From: JBPOJN01 sp052033505 | GTDB taxonomy: Bacteria > UBA10199 > JACPAL01 > GCA-016699445 | Direction of reading: 5' to 3' | Assembly: GCA_052033505.1 (NCBI GenBank) | Contig: JBPOJN010000036.1 | Span: 1 to 57,607 of the forward strand | DNA length: 57,607 nt | In this document: positions 25,443-32,656 of the stretch, piece after piece | Layout of the letters: every line of letters begins with the position of its first letter | Numbering within the stretch: position 1 is the stretch's first letter | The notes under the pieces: generated by a model | Databases searched by the model: none | What the model saw: the letters and a program-made list of their open reading frames with translations, nothing else | Told to the model about the DNA's origin: nothing | Translations under genes and position numbers: made by a program

Positions 25443-25521
25443 ATATATTATAATATATGTTTATCATAAAGCAACCATAATTGTTTGTTTTTAAAAGGGG
25501 GCAAGATTTTTAAAAATCTTG
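25443..25521. promoter_or_regulatory. AT-rich operator region with two perfect palindromes
   Basis: A 16-bp perfect palindrome with half-site ATATATTA lies at 25443-25458. A 20-bp perfect palindrome with half-site CAAGATTTTT lies at 25502-25521, 27 bp before the HTH gene start. The flanks are far more AT-rich than the rest of the window. A dimeric regulator, most simply the HTH protein encoded next door, could bind here; this is inference. Confidence 0.5.
25447..25474 (-). promoter_or_regulatory. Candidate promoter for the gene at 25051-25404
   Basis: On the minus strand TTGCTT (25469-25474) and a consensus TATAAT (25447-25452) are spaced by 16 bp. The -10 lies inside the 16-bp palindrome, so a bound repressor would block it. 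Confidence 0.35.
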
Positions 25522-25548
25522 ATATCGCGATGATATTTAAAGTTAATT

Positions 25549-25992
25549 TTGGAAACGCCCTTCGTACAGAAACTCAAGTCCTCGCTCGCAAAATCGGGTT
25601 ACCGGTCGCTGCGCGCGTTCTATTTGGATCATAAGTTCAATTTCAGTTATGAATATTTAAGACAGATTTTTTCCGGCGAAAAGTTCCCGAAACAGAAAAA
25701 AGTCCGCGACATCGCCCAGGCCCTGCAGATCGCGCCGTCGGTTTTGTTGGACTTGACCTCCGAAGCACACCTCGAAAAAAAGATCCGGAAGCATTACAGC
25801 GCTTATTCCCAGACAACCCGTGGCCAGAAGCTTGCCGAAAAGACGAAAGCCTATGCGACGGAGCAGAAAAGCACGCATAAGCTCCTGAAATCCATCGACG
25901 CCCTCGACGCCGAAGGGCGGAAAAGCTTGGAAGAATACCTGAGGTTCTTGAAGCGCCAGTGTCAAACCCGGTTCCAAAAAGAAAAGTCCTGA
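25549..25992 (+). CDS. HTH (XRE-like) regulator-type protein
   Basis: The 147-residue protein has an XRE-like helix-turn-helix in its first 70 residues (FSYEYLRQIFSGEKFPKQ, KKVRDIAQALQIAPSVLLDL) and a charged, probably coiled C-terminal part. The only reasonable start is a TTG at 25549, since the frame is closed by a TGA at 25531 and has no early ATG or GTG. The two palindromes upstream suggest autoregulation. It overlaps radC by 34 bp and may be co-transcribed with it. Confidence 0.7.
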   Translation: METPFVQKLKSSLAKSGYRSLRAFYLDHKFNFSYEYLRQIFSGEKFPKQKKVRDIAQALQIAPSVLLDLTSEAHLEKKIRKHYSAYSQTTRGQKLAEKTKAYATEQKSTHKLLKSIDALDAEGRKSLEEYLRFLKRQCQTRFQKEKS

Positions 25993-26672
25993 CCCTGCGC
26001 GAATGGCCCGCCGACCAGAGGCCGCGCGAGAGGCTTTTTTCGCTAGGCATCGGCGCATTGTCCGATGCGGAACTCCTGACGTTGTTCTTGCGTTCCGGCC
26101 AACAAGGGAAAACCGCCCACCAATTAGCCCTCGATCTCCTGAAAGATTTCGGAAGCCTGCACGCCATCGTCACCAGCGCCCCGAAAGACTTGCTCGGGGT
26201 TCCCGGTCTGGGGCCCGCAAAAGTCGCTTCGCTCGTGGCGTCTTTCGAGATCAGTAAAAGAGTACTGAAAGAAAAATCCTCCGGACGTCCCTTGGTCGAC
26301 TCCGTTCAGGATCTTTACGCCTATTTTGAATCTGCGTTGCTGCATGCCAAGCAGGAGATTTTTCTGGCTGCGGTCCTGAACGCGAAGAACGAAATCGTCC
26401 GGACCATCGAAATTGCACGCGGTGGCTCGGACCACCTTTTTTTCACGGTGCCGCACGTCTTGAGATTATTGGTCTTGGAAGGTGCGTCCCGGGTGATCTT
26501 CGTGCACAATCATCCCTCCGGCGATCCGAAGCCCAGCTCTGAAGACAAAAAAGTCACCAGCCGTCTCCAAAAAGCCTGCTTCAATATCGACATCGAGATT
26601 TTGGATCACCTGATCATCGGTTCCGGGCGGCCGGGCGAATTCTTCAGTTTTGCGCAGGCGGGCATTTTATAA
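25959..26672 (+). CDS. radC: RadC-family JAB-domain protein
   Basis: The 237-residue protein has an N-terminal helix-hairpin-helix part (LLGVPGLGPAKVASL) and a JAMM metal-site motif with His183, His185 and Asp196 in HNHPSGDPKPSSED. RadC proteins are widespread, but their biochemical role (once thought to be DNA repair) is unsettled. The GTG start at 25959 lies inside the upstream HTH gene. The gene ends just before a large inverted repeat and tRNA-Pro. Confidence 0.9.
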   Translation: MSNPVPKRKVLTLREWPADQRPRERLFSLGIGALSDAELLTLFLRSGQQGKTAHQLALDLLKDFGSLHAIVTSAPKDLLGVPGLGPAKVASLVASFEISKRVLKEKSSGRPLVDSVQDLYAYFESALLHAKQEIFLAAVLNAKNEIVRTIEIARGGSDHLFFTVPHVLRLLVLEGASRVIFVHNHPSGDPKPSSEDKKVTSRLQKACFNIDIEILDHLIIGSGRPGEFFSFAQAGIL

Positions 26673-26729
26673 ATTGATCTGACCGTTCCAGTGCCTTAAA
26701 GCGCGTGAAAGCCGTACGGTCTGATCAAT
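26673..26729. repeat. 14-bp inverted repeat between radC and tRNA-Pro
   Basis: Arms at 26673-26686 (ATTGATCTGACCGT) and 26716-26729 match at 13 of 14 positions when folded and enclose 29 bp. The repeat begins directly after the radC stop and ends 6 bp before tRNA-Pro. There is no T run after it. It may be a processing or termination structure, or the relic of an insertion. Confidence 0.6.
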
Positions 26730-26735
26730 GAATCA

Positions 26736-26810
<75 letters not shown>

Positions 26811-26817
26811 ATATTTT

Positions 26818-28137
26818 ATGGAAACTCGCTCCTTCTCCCATAGGATAGCGGACGCCGTCCATCATGCCGTCTCCGGCGGATTCATTCACATCGATAAAAT
26901 TCTCGCGCAGCCTGCGATCGAGCCCCGCGTGGGCGGTGTTTTTCACGCTCTGGCGCGCGGGACGCATCCTTCGACATTTTTATCGGCGGTTCCCGCGCGC
27001 GTACGAAGCCTTTTCCATGAGGTTTACACCACCGGGCCGCGTCTCGATGACCGGCCGCTGAGCTTCGCGGAACGGGGTGAATATCTTTTACGTCACATGG
27101 CGCTTTCATCGATGCTCGCGCCTTGGCTCGGAGGTTTTCTCTACAGCGCCAATCCCGCCGGTATCCGCTTCGAGCCGGAAGACATCCTGACGATGACGAG
27201 CCGCTATTTCGATCTCCTGCAGCGGGATGCCGCCCGCGCGGGCTGTGTTTATCCGCGCCGCCTCCTGCAGACGGCTTTTGCCGATTTAGAAGGGGACAAA
27301 GCACTGAAGGCTACCTTTGAGACCCGGCGCGATATGATGAAGGCCATTGCGCAGCGGGAAGTCAGTGCAAAAGAAGCAGGCAAGTTCGATCGCAGCCGAT
27401 ACCCCGCTTATTTCAGGCAAAGATTCCACTGGCGGAATTGGTTCGAAGAAGATTCAGCCTTGAGCTGGGACATGATGACGGAAATCCTTTTCGCGGGGGT
27501 TTACGGTGCGATGCAACGAGCCGCCCTGCCAGCCGTGTCAGAGGTGTTGAAGAACGGACGGGATTCCGTAACGCTCGTGGAATTGGGGGCGGGCACGGGA
27601 ACGTTCGCGCGTTACGTGATGGAGACGCGGCGCTGGCTGGGCGGACCGAAGGAATTGGAATATGGTTTCGTCGAAATGAGTCCAGCAAACACCGTGTTAG
27701 CGCGCAAGCGGCTTGCGGCTTACGCGTCGTCCGTGCGTTTCTGGGATTATGAAGGAACGGGCGCGCGTGCCGAGCGCCTGCCGTACGGTGACGCTTCGGT
27801 CGATGCCGTCATTGCGATCAATCTCTTCCATGAGTTGCCTCCCGTGGCGAGACGCCGCACGGCCGCCGAGATCGGGCGCGTGCTGAAGGCGGGAGGAGAG
27901 TTCGTGTTTTATGATTCGGTGCAGACGGGTGACGGAATCGATTCGCTCCTGCGCGTGTTCGGCGTCGGTGACGAGACGCGGGGACGCCGCGGGACGTTTT
28001 ACGAGCCTTTCATTGCGAGCTATGCGGCCGAAGATCTCGATGCGCTTTTTGGCGCGGCCGGCTTGCGCCGGACCGGGCCGGTGGATTATGCCTATCTGGC
28101 CAAGGGGATGGTTTTCCGAAAAACGAAGCTTCCATAA
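26818..28137 (+). CDS. Class I SAM-dependent methyltransferase with long N-terminal domain
   Basis: The 439-residue protein has a methyltransferase domain in its second half: VELGAGTGTFARYV (SAM motif I), YGFVEMSPANT, the acidic NLFHELPP region and VLKAGGEFVFYDS. The first 230 residues are Arg-rich and not assigned to a family. The fold class is clear but the substrate is not. The ATG at 26818 is just 8 nt after tRNA-Pro with no Shine-Dalgarno. A Rieske protein follows after 9 bp. Confidence 0.8.
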   Translation: METRSFSHRIADAVHHAVSGGFIHIDKILAQPAIEPRVGGVFHALARGTHPSTFLSAVPARVRSLFHEVYTTGPRLDDRPLSFAERGEYLLRHMALSSMLAPWLGGFLYSANPAGIRFEPEDILTMTSRYFDLLQRDAARAGCVYPRRLLQTAFADLEGDKALKATFETRRDMMKAIAQREVSAKEAGKFDRSRYPAYFRQRFHWRNWFEEDSALSWDMMTEILFAGVYGAMQRAALPAVSEVLKNGRDSVTLVELGAGTGTFARYVMETRRWLGGPKELEYGFVEMSPANTVLARKRLAAYASSVRFWDYEGTGARAERLPYGDASVDAVIAINLFHELPPVARRRTAAEIGRVLKAGGEFVFYDSVQTGDGIDSLLRVFGVGDETRGRRGTFYEPFIASYAAEDLDALFGAAGLRRTGPVDYAYLAKGMVFRKTKLP

Positions 28138-28146
28138 GGAGAGGTC

Positions 28147-28458
28147 ATGTCCGAGTTCGTGAAAGTAGCCACTACGAAGGAAATCGCCAAGAACACCGCG
28201 AAGGCTTGCGAGATCGGCGACCATCAAATCGCGGTGTTTCGCTTGGGCGACGAGTATTGTGCGATCAACAACCTCTGCCCGCACCGAGGCGGTCCGCTCG
28301 CCGAAGGCGACCTGAACGGCACTCTGGTCACGTGCCCCTGGCATAATTGGGAGTTCGACGTGAAGACGGGAGCGAGCCCTGTAAATCCCGCGGTCAGCGT
28401 AAAAACCTATCCGTGCCAGGTGTCGGGCGACGACGTGCTCGTGGACGTGAGCGGGTAG
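28147..28458 (+). CDS. Rieske [2Fe-2S] ferredoxin-like protein
   Basis: The 103-residue soluble protein has the full Rieske ligand set: Cys44-x-His46 (CPHRGG) and Cys63-x2-His66 (CPWHNWEFD). It resembles ferredoxins of dioxygenases and the small subunit NirD. No oxygenase or nitrite reductase large subunit is adjacent, so its partner is unknown. It has an AAGGAG ribosome site and lies 2 bp before cutA. Confidence 0.9.
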   Translation: MSEFVKVATTKEIAKNTAKACEIGDHQIAVFRLGDEYCAINNLCPHRGGPLAEGDLNGTLVTCPWHNWEFDVKTGASPVNPAVSVKTYPCQVSGDDVLVDVSG

Positions 28459-28460
28459 CG

Positions 28461-28787
28461 ATGCGTTCCTCTTACGTCGTTTGTTTTTCGACGGTCGCGA
28501 AGGAAAAAGACGCTGAGCGTCTCGCTCGTGATTTGATTGCGGCGAAGCTGGCGGCCTGCGTGACGATCCTGCCTCGGGCGGTTTCGATTTATTCCTGGAA
28601 GAAAAAACTGCGGCGGGACCCGGAATTCGTCTTGATGATGAAGACTAAGAAATCACGCGTTACGGCCCTGCAGAAGCGGTTACTTGTGCTCCATCCTTAC
28701 GAATGCCCCGAATTCGTCGTCCTGCCGATCCTCGCAGGATCGGCGGCGTATCTTCGCTGGATCGATGAAAACATGGCGAGGGATTAA
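28461..28787 (+). CDS. cutA: Divalent-cation tolerance protein CutA
   Basis: The 108-residue trimeric ferredoxin-like protein shows DAERLARDLIAAKLAACVTILP, SIYSWKKKL, VLMMKTKKS, LHPYECPEFVVLPI and YLRWID, all hallmarks of CutA1. The family is ubiquitous and linked to metal tolerance, but its molecular role is unclear. It follows the Rieske gene after 2 bp. Confidence 0.93.
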   Translation: MRSSYVVCFSTVAKEKDAERLARDLIAAKLAACVTILPRAVSIYSWKKKLRRDPEFVLMMKTKKSRVTALQKRLLVLHPYECPEFVVLPILAGSAAYLRWIDENMARD

Positions 28788-28791
28788 ATGA

Positions 28792-29259
28792 TTAGAGGGA
28801 CAGTTTCCGTGCCGTTATCACCACGACGCCGAGCCCCAGGAGCAGCGTGATGCCATTGCCCACGACCGACCAGCGATGCACACGGCCGAAGGCCTCTTTC
28901 AAGGGGGCAATTTCAGCTTCCGACGTCTTGGTTTGAATGACTTCCTTCAACGCGCGCGCTTTCGGATGAATGACGAAGCCATTGACGAGCGAAAGCGCCA
29001 GCATCGCGGTGATCAGAAACATTCGCGGCGTTTCCCAGTGTCCCGATCTTAAGCCGGAGACGAGAAGGCAGCCCAACCCCAGGAAGCCCGCGATGTAGCC
29101 CAATAGGTAGTATTTCGGGAAAATCGCCGAAACCGCCTTACCCGCGATCTCCGTCGGAAGGGCATGGAAAAGTGACGGTGCCGTCACGAACGAGAAGAAA
29201 ACGATGCCGCCCACCCAGACGACTAACGAGAGAAGAAAGATCGCGTTGACGAAGATCAT
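28792..29259 (-). CDS. DUF4149-type membrane protein
   Basis: The 155-residue protein has four hydrophobic segments and the motifs WVGGIVFFSFVTAPSLF near the start and HPKARAL in the middle, as in DUF4149/TMEM205-like proteins. Its function is unknown. It is divergent from a pair of small membrane genes. Confidence 0.75.
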   Translation of the reverse strand: MIFVNAIFLLSLVVWVGGIVFFSFVTAPSLFHALPTEIAGKAVSAIFPKYYLLGYIAGFLGLGCLLVSGLRSGHWETPRMFLITAMLALSLVNGFVIHPKARALKEVIQTKTSEAEIAPLKEAFGRVHRWSVVGNGITLLLGLGVVVITARKLSL

Positions 29260-29328
29260 GGGCCGAGCTTATGACACGGCCACGTTTTTGGAATCAATCT
29301 TTAGAATCTCGCGGAATAAAGCTTCTTT

Positions 29329-29577
29329 ATGAGAATCATCGCCCTCGTGCTCTCGGTCCTGTCTTTCACCGCCTTGGGCCTCACCATGCGCGCGGGCCTC
29401 ATGGCGGGGCATGGGCAGGAATTTTACGTGTCGCACCTCTACTGGGCCTTCGGAACCGTGGGGCTTTTCGCGCTGACACTCTGCCTTTGCCTCATGTTTA
29501 TTTTTAAAATGCACGGCATCATGCATGACTTGATCCGTCAGCTGGACGCGAAGCATCCCGAGGAGAACTCTAAGTGA
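29329..29577 (+). CDS. Small two-helix membrane protein
   Basis: The 82-residue protein has two hydrophobic segments (about 3-22 and 38-60) and a charged C-terminal tail (DLIRQLDAKHPEENSK). I recognise no family. It overlaps the next membrane gene by 4 bp (GTGA), so the two probably act together. Confidence 0.65.
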   Translation: MRIIALVLSVLSFTALGLTMRAGLMAGHGQEFYVSHLYWAFGTVGLFALTLCLCLMFIFKMHGIMHDLIRQLDAKHPEENSK

Positions 29578-30071
29578 CGCAAGTGACCGTATGGTTGCAT
29601 CTCCTGGGTGTGGCGCTCGCGCTTGGGGCCAATGTTTATTTCGTCTTCGTGCTCTGGCCCGCTTCGAAGAAGATCGAAGATCCAGTCCTACGCGTGAAAA
29701 TCATCGCCGATCAGCTGCAATACTACCATCCCTTGTTCCTCTTCGGTATTTGCCTGACGTTCATGACGGGTGCGATTCGGCTGACGGACTTAAAGATCGG
29801 TTTTGGCGGGCTGTATTACGGCACGTTCGGTTCGATCCTCATGATCAAATTCCTCCTCACGACGCTGATTTTCCTGATTGCAGGCGGCCAATGTTTCGGC
29901 ATGGGCTTAAAAGTCCAGCGTATGGCGAACGGAGTGATTGAAGGCACCCTGGAACGGCGCGAGAAGCTCGCCGGGATTATCCGCAAAATGGCCCTCTATA
30001 ATATCGTATTGATCGCCGTGACGCTTTATTTCGGGTTGAAGTTGATCCCGATGATTTATGGAAGTTCCTAG
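29574..30071 (+). CDS. CopD-like/DUF2269-like four-helix membrane protein
   Basis: The 165-residue protein starts with VTVWLHLLGVALALGANVYFVFVLWP. It has four hydrophobic segments and keeps His residues in the first helix and in YYHPLFLFG, as in CopD-like membrane proteins. Heme or metal binding is possible but not shown. The start is a GTG overlapping the previous stop. Confidence 0.6.
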   Translation: MTQVTVWLHLLGVALALGANVYFVFVLWPASKKIEDPVLRVKIIADQLQYYHPLFLFGICLTFMTGAIRLTDLKIGFGGLYYGTFGSILMIKFLLTTLIFLIAGGQCFGMGLKVQRMANGVIEGTLERREKLAGIIRKMALYNIVLIAVTLYFGLKLIPMIYGSS

Positions 30072-30080
30072 GGGGAGTTC

Positions 30081-30731
30081 ATGAGTGATCCTCTCTACAT
30101 CCGCCAAGTCGAAACCGGTCTCATGCAAAATTTCAATTACTTGGTCGGCGATCCGGCGACGCATGAGTGTGTCTACATCGATCCTGCATGGGAAGCGGAC
30201 CGGCTTTTGAAAATCGCCAAAGACGACGGGTATCGCGTCACGAAAATTTTACTCACGCACAATCATTTCGATCACGTGGAAGGCGTCGAGGCGGTCGTCG
30301 CGGCGACCGGAGCGGAAGTCTTGATCCATAAAGACGACGATCGTCCCATGCGAAAGGGCGGGGGGCATTTGATTTCGCTGACGGATGGACAGGAATTTAA
30401 GATCGGAAATGTCATTGTGACCGCGTTGAATACACCGGGCCACACGCCGGGATCGACGTGCTATCTTTTCCAAGCGCCCGAAGATCCGGCGCAGCATCTC
30501 TTTACCGGAGATACTTTGTTCCAAGGAAACTGCGGGCGCTCCGATTTGCCGGGAGGGGATCCCAAGGTTTTATTCCAAAGTCTTTCAAGGTTAAAAAATC
30601 TCGACCCGACGACCAAAATCTATCCGGGCCATGATTACGGCACGAAACCCATCACGACGATCCGTTACGAAAAAGAGAACAATCCCACGCTGCGGGCCCG
30701 GACTTATGAAGAGTTTGATCGGATTCCTTAA
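30081..30731 (+). CDS. MBL-fold hydrolase, glyoxalase II/persulfide-dioxygenase-like
   Basis: The 216-residue protein has a full metallo-beta-lactamase metal site: His60-x-His62-x-Asp64-His65, His121, Asp144 and His184. The C-terminal NNPTLRARTYEEF resembles the family of glyoxalase II and ETHE1-like persulfide dioxygenases. Nearby sulfur genes make persulfide oxidation attractive, but sequence alone cannot decide. It ends 11 bp before a terminator. Confidence 0.82.
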   Translation: MSDPLYIRQVETGLMQNFNYLVGDPATHECVYIDPAWEADRLLKIAKDDGYRVTKILLTHNHFDHVEGVEAVVAATGAEVLIHKDDDRPMRKGGGHLISLTDGQEFKIGNVIVTALNTPGHTPGSTCYLFQAPEDPAQHLFTGDTLFQGNCGRSDLPGGDPKVLFQSLSRLKNLDPTTKIYPGHDYGTKPITTIRYEKENNPTLRARTYEEFDRIP

Positions 30732-30737
30732 AAAAAT

Positions 30738-30767
30738 AAAAAGGGCGGGATCGCTCCCGCCCTTTTT
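30738..30767. terminator. Bidirectional Rho-independent terminator
   Basis: GGGCGGGA (30743-30750), loop TCGC and TCCCGCCC (30755-30762) form a perfect 8-bp stem flanked by an A tract on the left and a T tract on the right. It serves the convergent MBL hydrolase and peroxiredoxin genes. Confidence 0.93.
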
Positions 30768-30789
30768 GTCATTTACACTCGAGTAAAAA

Positions 30790-31374
30790 CTACTTCGTGG
30801 TTGCGAAAAACTCTTTCGACTTCACGGGATCGGGATTCATCGTCTTGTCGCCCGGTTTCCAGTTGGCCGGGCAGACTTCGCCGGAGGTCTTGGCGAGTTG
30901 CATGGCTTGGATCACGCGCAAGACTTCGTCGGTCGAACGGCCGAAGTTCAGGAAATTCACCGATTGATACTGGAGAATGCCCTCGGGATCGATGACGAAA
31001 AGGCCGCGGAGCGCGATGCCGGCGTCCATCAAGACGCCGTAGTCTTTCGCGATGGTTTTGTTGATGTCGGCCAAGATCGGATATTTCAGGCCTTGGATGC
31101 CGCCTTCTTTGCGTGAGGTCTTGGCCCAGGCGTTGTGGGAGAACTTGCTATCGACGGAGGCGCCGATGACTTCCACGCCCAGTTTTTTAAATTTCTCGAT
31201 CTCGTCGGAGAACGCGTTGATTTCCGTGGGGCAGACGAAGGTGAAGTCGAGGGGATAGAAAAACAAGACCACCCACTTACCTTTGTAATCGGCGAGCGAA
31301 ATGTTTTTGAATTCATCGTTGCCGAGCGAGGCTTCGGCTTTGAAATCCGGGGCTTTTTGTCCAACTTGGATCAT
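30790..31374 (-). CDS. Typical 2-Cys peroxiredoxin (AhpC/Prx1 type)
   Basis: The 194-residue enzyme reduces peroxides. It has the peroxidatic Cys48 in DFTFVCPTE and the resolving Cys168 in EVCPANW. An AAGGAG site precedes the ATG. It follows the rhodanese-MoeB gene by 15 bp and may be co-transcribed with it. No dedicated AhpF-type reductase is visible. Confidence 0.94.
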   Translation of the reverse strand: MIQVGQKAPDFKAEASLGNDEFKNISLADYKGKWVVLFFYPLDFTFVCPTEINAFSDEIEKFKKLGVEVIGASVDSKFSHNAWAKTSRKEGGIQGLKYPILADINKTIAKDYGVLMDAGIALRGLFVIDPEGILQYQSVNFLNFGRSTDEVLRVIQAMQLAKTSGEVCPANWKPGDKTMNPDPVKSKEFFATTK

Positions 31375-31389
31375 ACAAATCTCCTTTAA

Positions 31390-32556
31390 TTAAGTTGAGG
31401 GTTTCGAGCAAAACCATTCGTAATCGATTAATTCCGTGACCGTCGGGTGATCGCCGCAGACTGGGCACTGCGGATCGCGGCGGACCTTCATTTCGCGGAA
31501 TCTTTCGCCTAAGGCATCGTACATCAATAAACGACCGATGAGCGGCTCGCCGGTGCCGAGGATGACTTTGATGGCCTCGACGGCTTGCAACGATCCAATG
31601 ATGCCAGGCAGCACTCCGAATACGCCTGCTTCGGAGCACGATGGCGCCATTTCCGGCGGAGGAGGCTCGGGATATAAGCAGCGGTAGCAAGGACCGTTAC
31701 CGGGCGAAAACACCGTTACCTGGCCTTCGAAACGAAAAATGCTGCCGTCGACCAGCGGCTTCTTTGCGAAGACGCAGGCGTCGTTGATCAGGTAACGCGT
31801 CGGGAAATTATCGCAGCCGTTGATGACTAAGTCGTAGTCGGCCAAAATCTTCATGACGTTGTCGCGCGACAGTCTTTCGGTAATCGGAATGACCTTGATG
31901 TCGGAATTGATGCCCTTGAGCCGGCGCATCGCGGAGTCGACTTTCAGGTTTCCGACCTCTTGCTCACTGTGCAAAATTTGGCGCTGGAGATTGGATTTAT
32001 CGACGACGTCGTAATCGATGATACCCAACGTGCCGACACCCGCCGCCGCGAGATAAAGAGCCGCGGGGCAACCCAGGCCACCGGCGCCGATGAGAAGCAC
32101 TTTCGCATCGAGCAGCTTTAATTGACCTTCTTCGCGCACTTCCGGAAGCAGCGTATGCCGCGCGTAACGGGCCGCCTGATCCGGGGTCAGCGTTTTCTTC
32201 ATTTGAAGAGGGTAGGCCGCGTCCTTCCAGGCTTTGAAGCCACCCGCCATGGAGGAAACATTTTTATAACCCAATTCTTTCAAGGACTTCGCCGCGAGCG
32301 CCGAACGGGTACCGCCGGCGCAGTAAGCGATGATTTCGCGGTCACGTTCCGGGGCGAGATCCTCGATCTCAAGTTCCAATAAACCGCGCGGAACCGTCAC
32401 CGCGCCCGGAATGATACCGCCTTCCCACTCATCAGCCTCGCGGACGTCGACAACGAGAGGGGCGGGGGAGGATTTGATCTTTTTCTGGACCTGATCGGCC
32501 TTGATCTCGGTGATTTCGGATTTGATCTTTTTGAGCAAGTCTTGAAAGGGCGCCAT
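31390..32556 (-). CDS. moeB: Rhodanese-MoeB/ThiF fusion (sulfur-carrier activating enzyme)
   Basis: The 388-residue protein has an N-terminal rhodanese domain (30-120) with Cys79 in AYCAGGTRS. A ThiF/MoeB adenylyltransferase follows, with the nucleotide loop GAGGLGCPAA near 157-166 and a Zn site of Cys290/Cys293 and Cys364/Cys367. It would adenylate the C-terminal glycine of a small sulfur carrier and pass sulfur to it. The rhodanese domain comes first, whereas in the familiar MOCS3/Uba4-type fusion it is last. The ATG at 32556 is chosen since the longer form would enter the palindromic control region. It is divergent from sulfite reductase, hinting at a CysO- or ThiS-like carrier. Confidence 0.88.
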   Translation of the reverse strand: MAPFQDLLKKIKSEITEIKADQVQKKIKSSPAPLVVDVREADEWEGGIIPGAVTVPRGLLELEIEDLAPERDREIIAYCAGGTRSALAAKSLKELGYKNVSSMAGGFKAWKDAAYPLQMKKTLTPDQAARYARHTLLPEVREEGQLKLLDAKVLLIGAGGLGCPAALYLAAAGVGTLGIIDYDVVDKSNLQRQILHSEQEVGNLKVDSAMRRLKGINSDIKVIPITERLSRDNVMKILADYDLVINGCDNFPTRYLINDACVFAKKPLVDGSIFRFEGQVTVFSPGNGPCYRCLYPEPPPPEMAPSCSEAGVFGVLPGIIGSLQAVEAIKVILGTGEPLIGRLLMYDALGERFREMKVRRDPQCPVCGDHPTVTELIDYEWFCSKPST

Positions 32557-32557
32557 A

Positions 32558-32608
32558 GTCTTTCCAATAAAGACATTCTTGAAACGAATGTCAATGCAGG
32601 CCTTGACA
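32558..32608. promoter_or_regulatory. Divergent control region with two inverted repeats and a TTGACA box
   Basis: GTCTTT-N5-AAAGAC (32558-32574) and GACATTC-N7-GAATGTC (32572-32592) overlap by three bases. A consensus -35 TTGACA at 32603-32608 points toward the sulfite reductase. The spacing fits operators for a dimeric regulator controlling both directions. Confidence 0.5.
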
Positions 32609-32656
32609 CACCGCGATTTTAGCAAGATGTCTAGACGCAGAAAGTGGAGAATTTAA

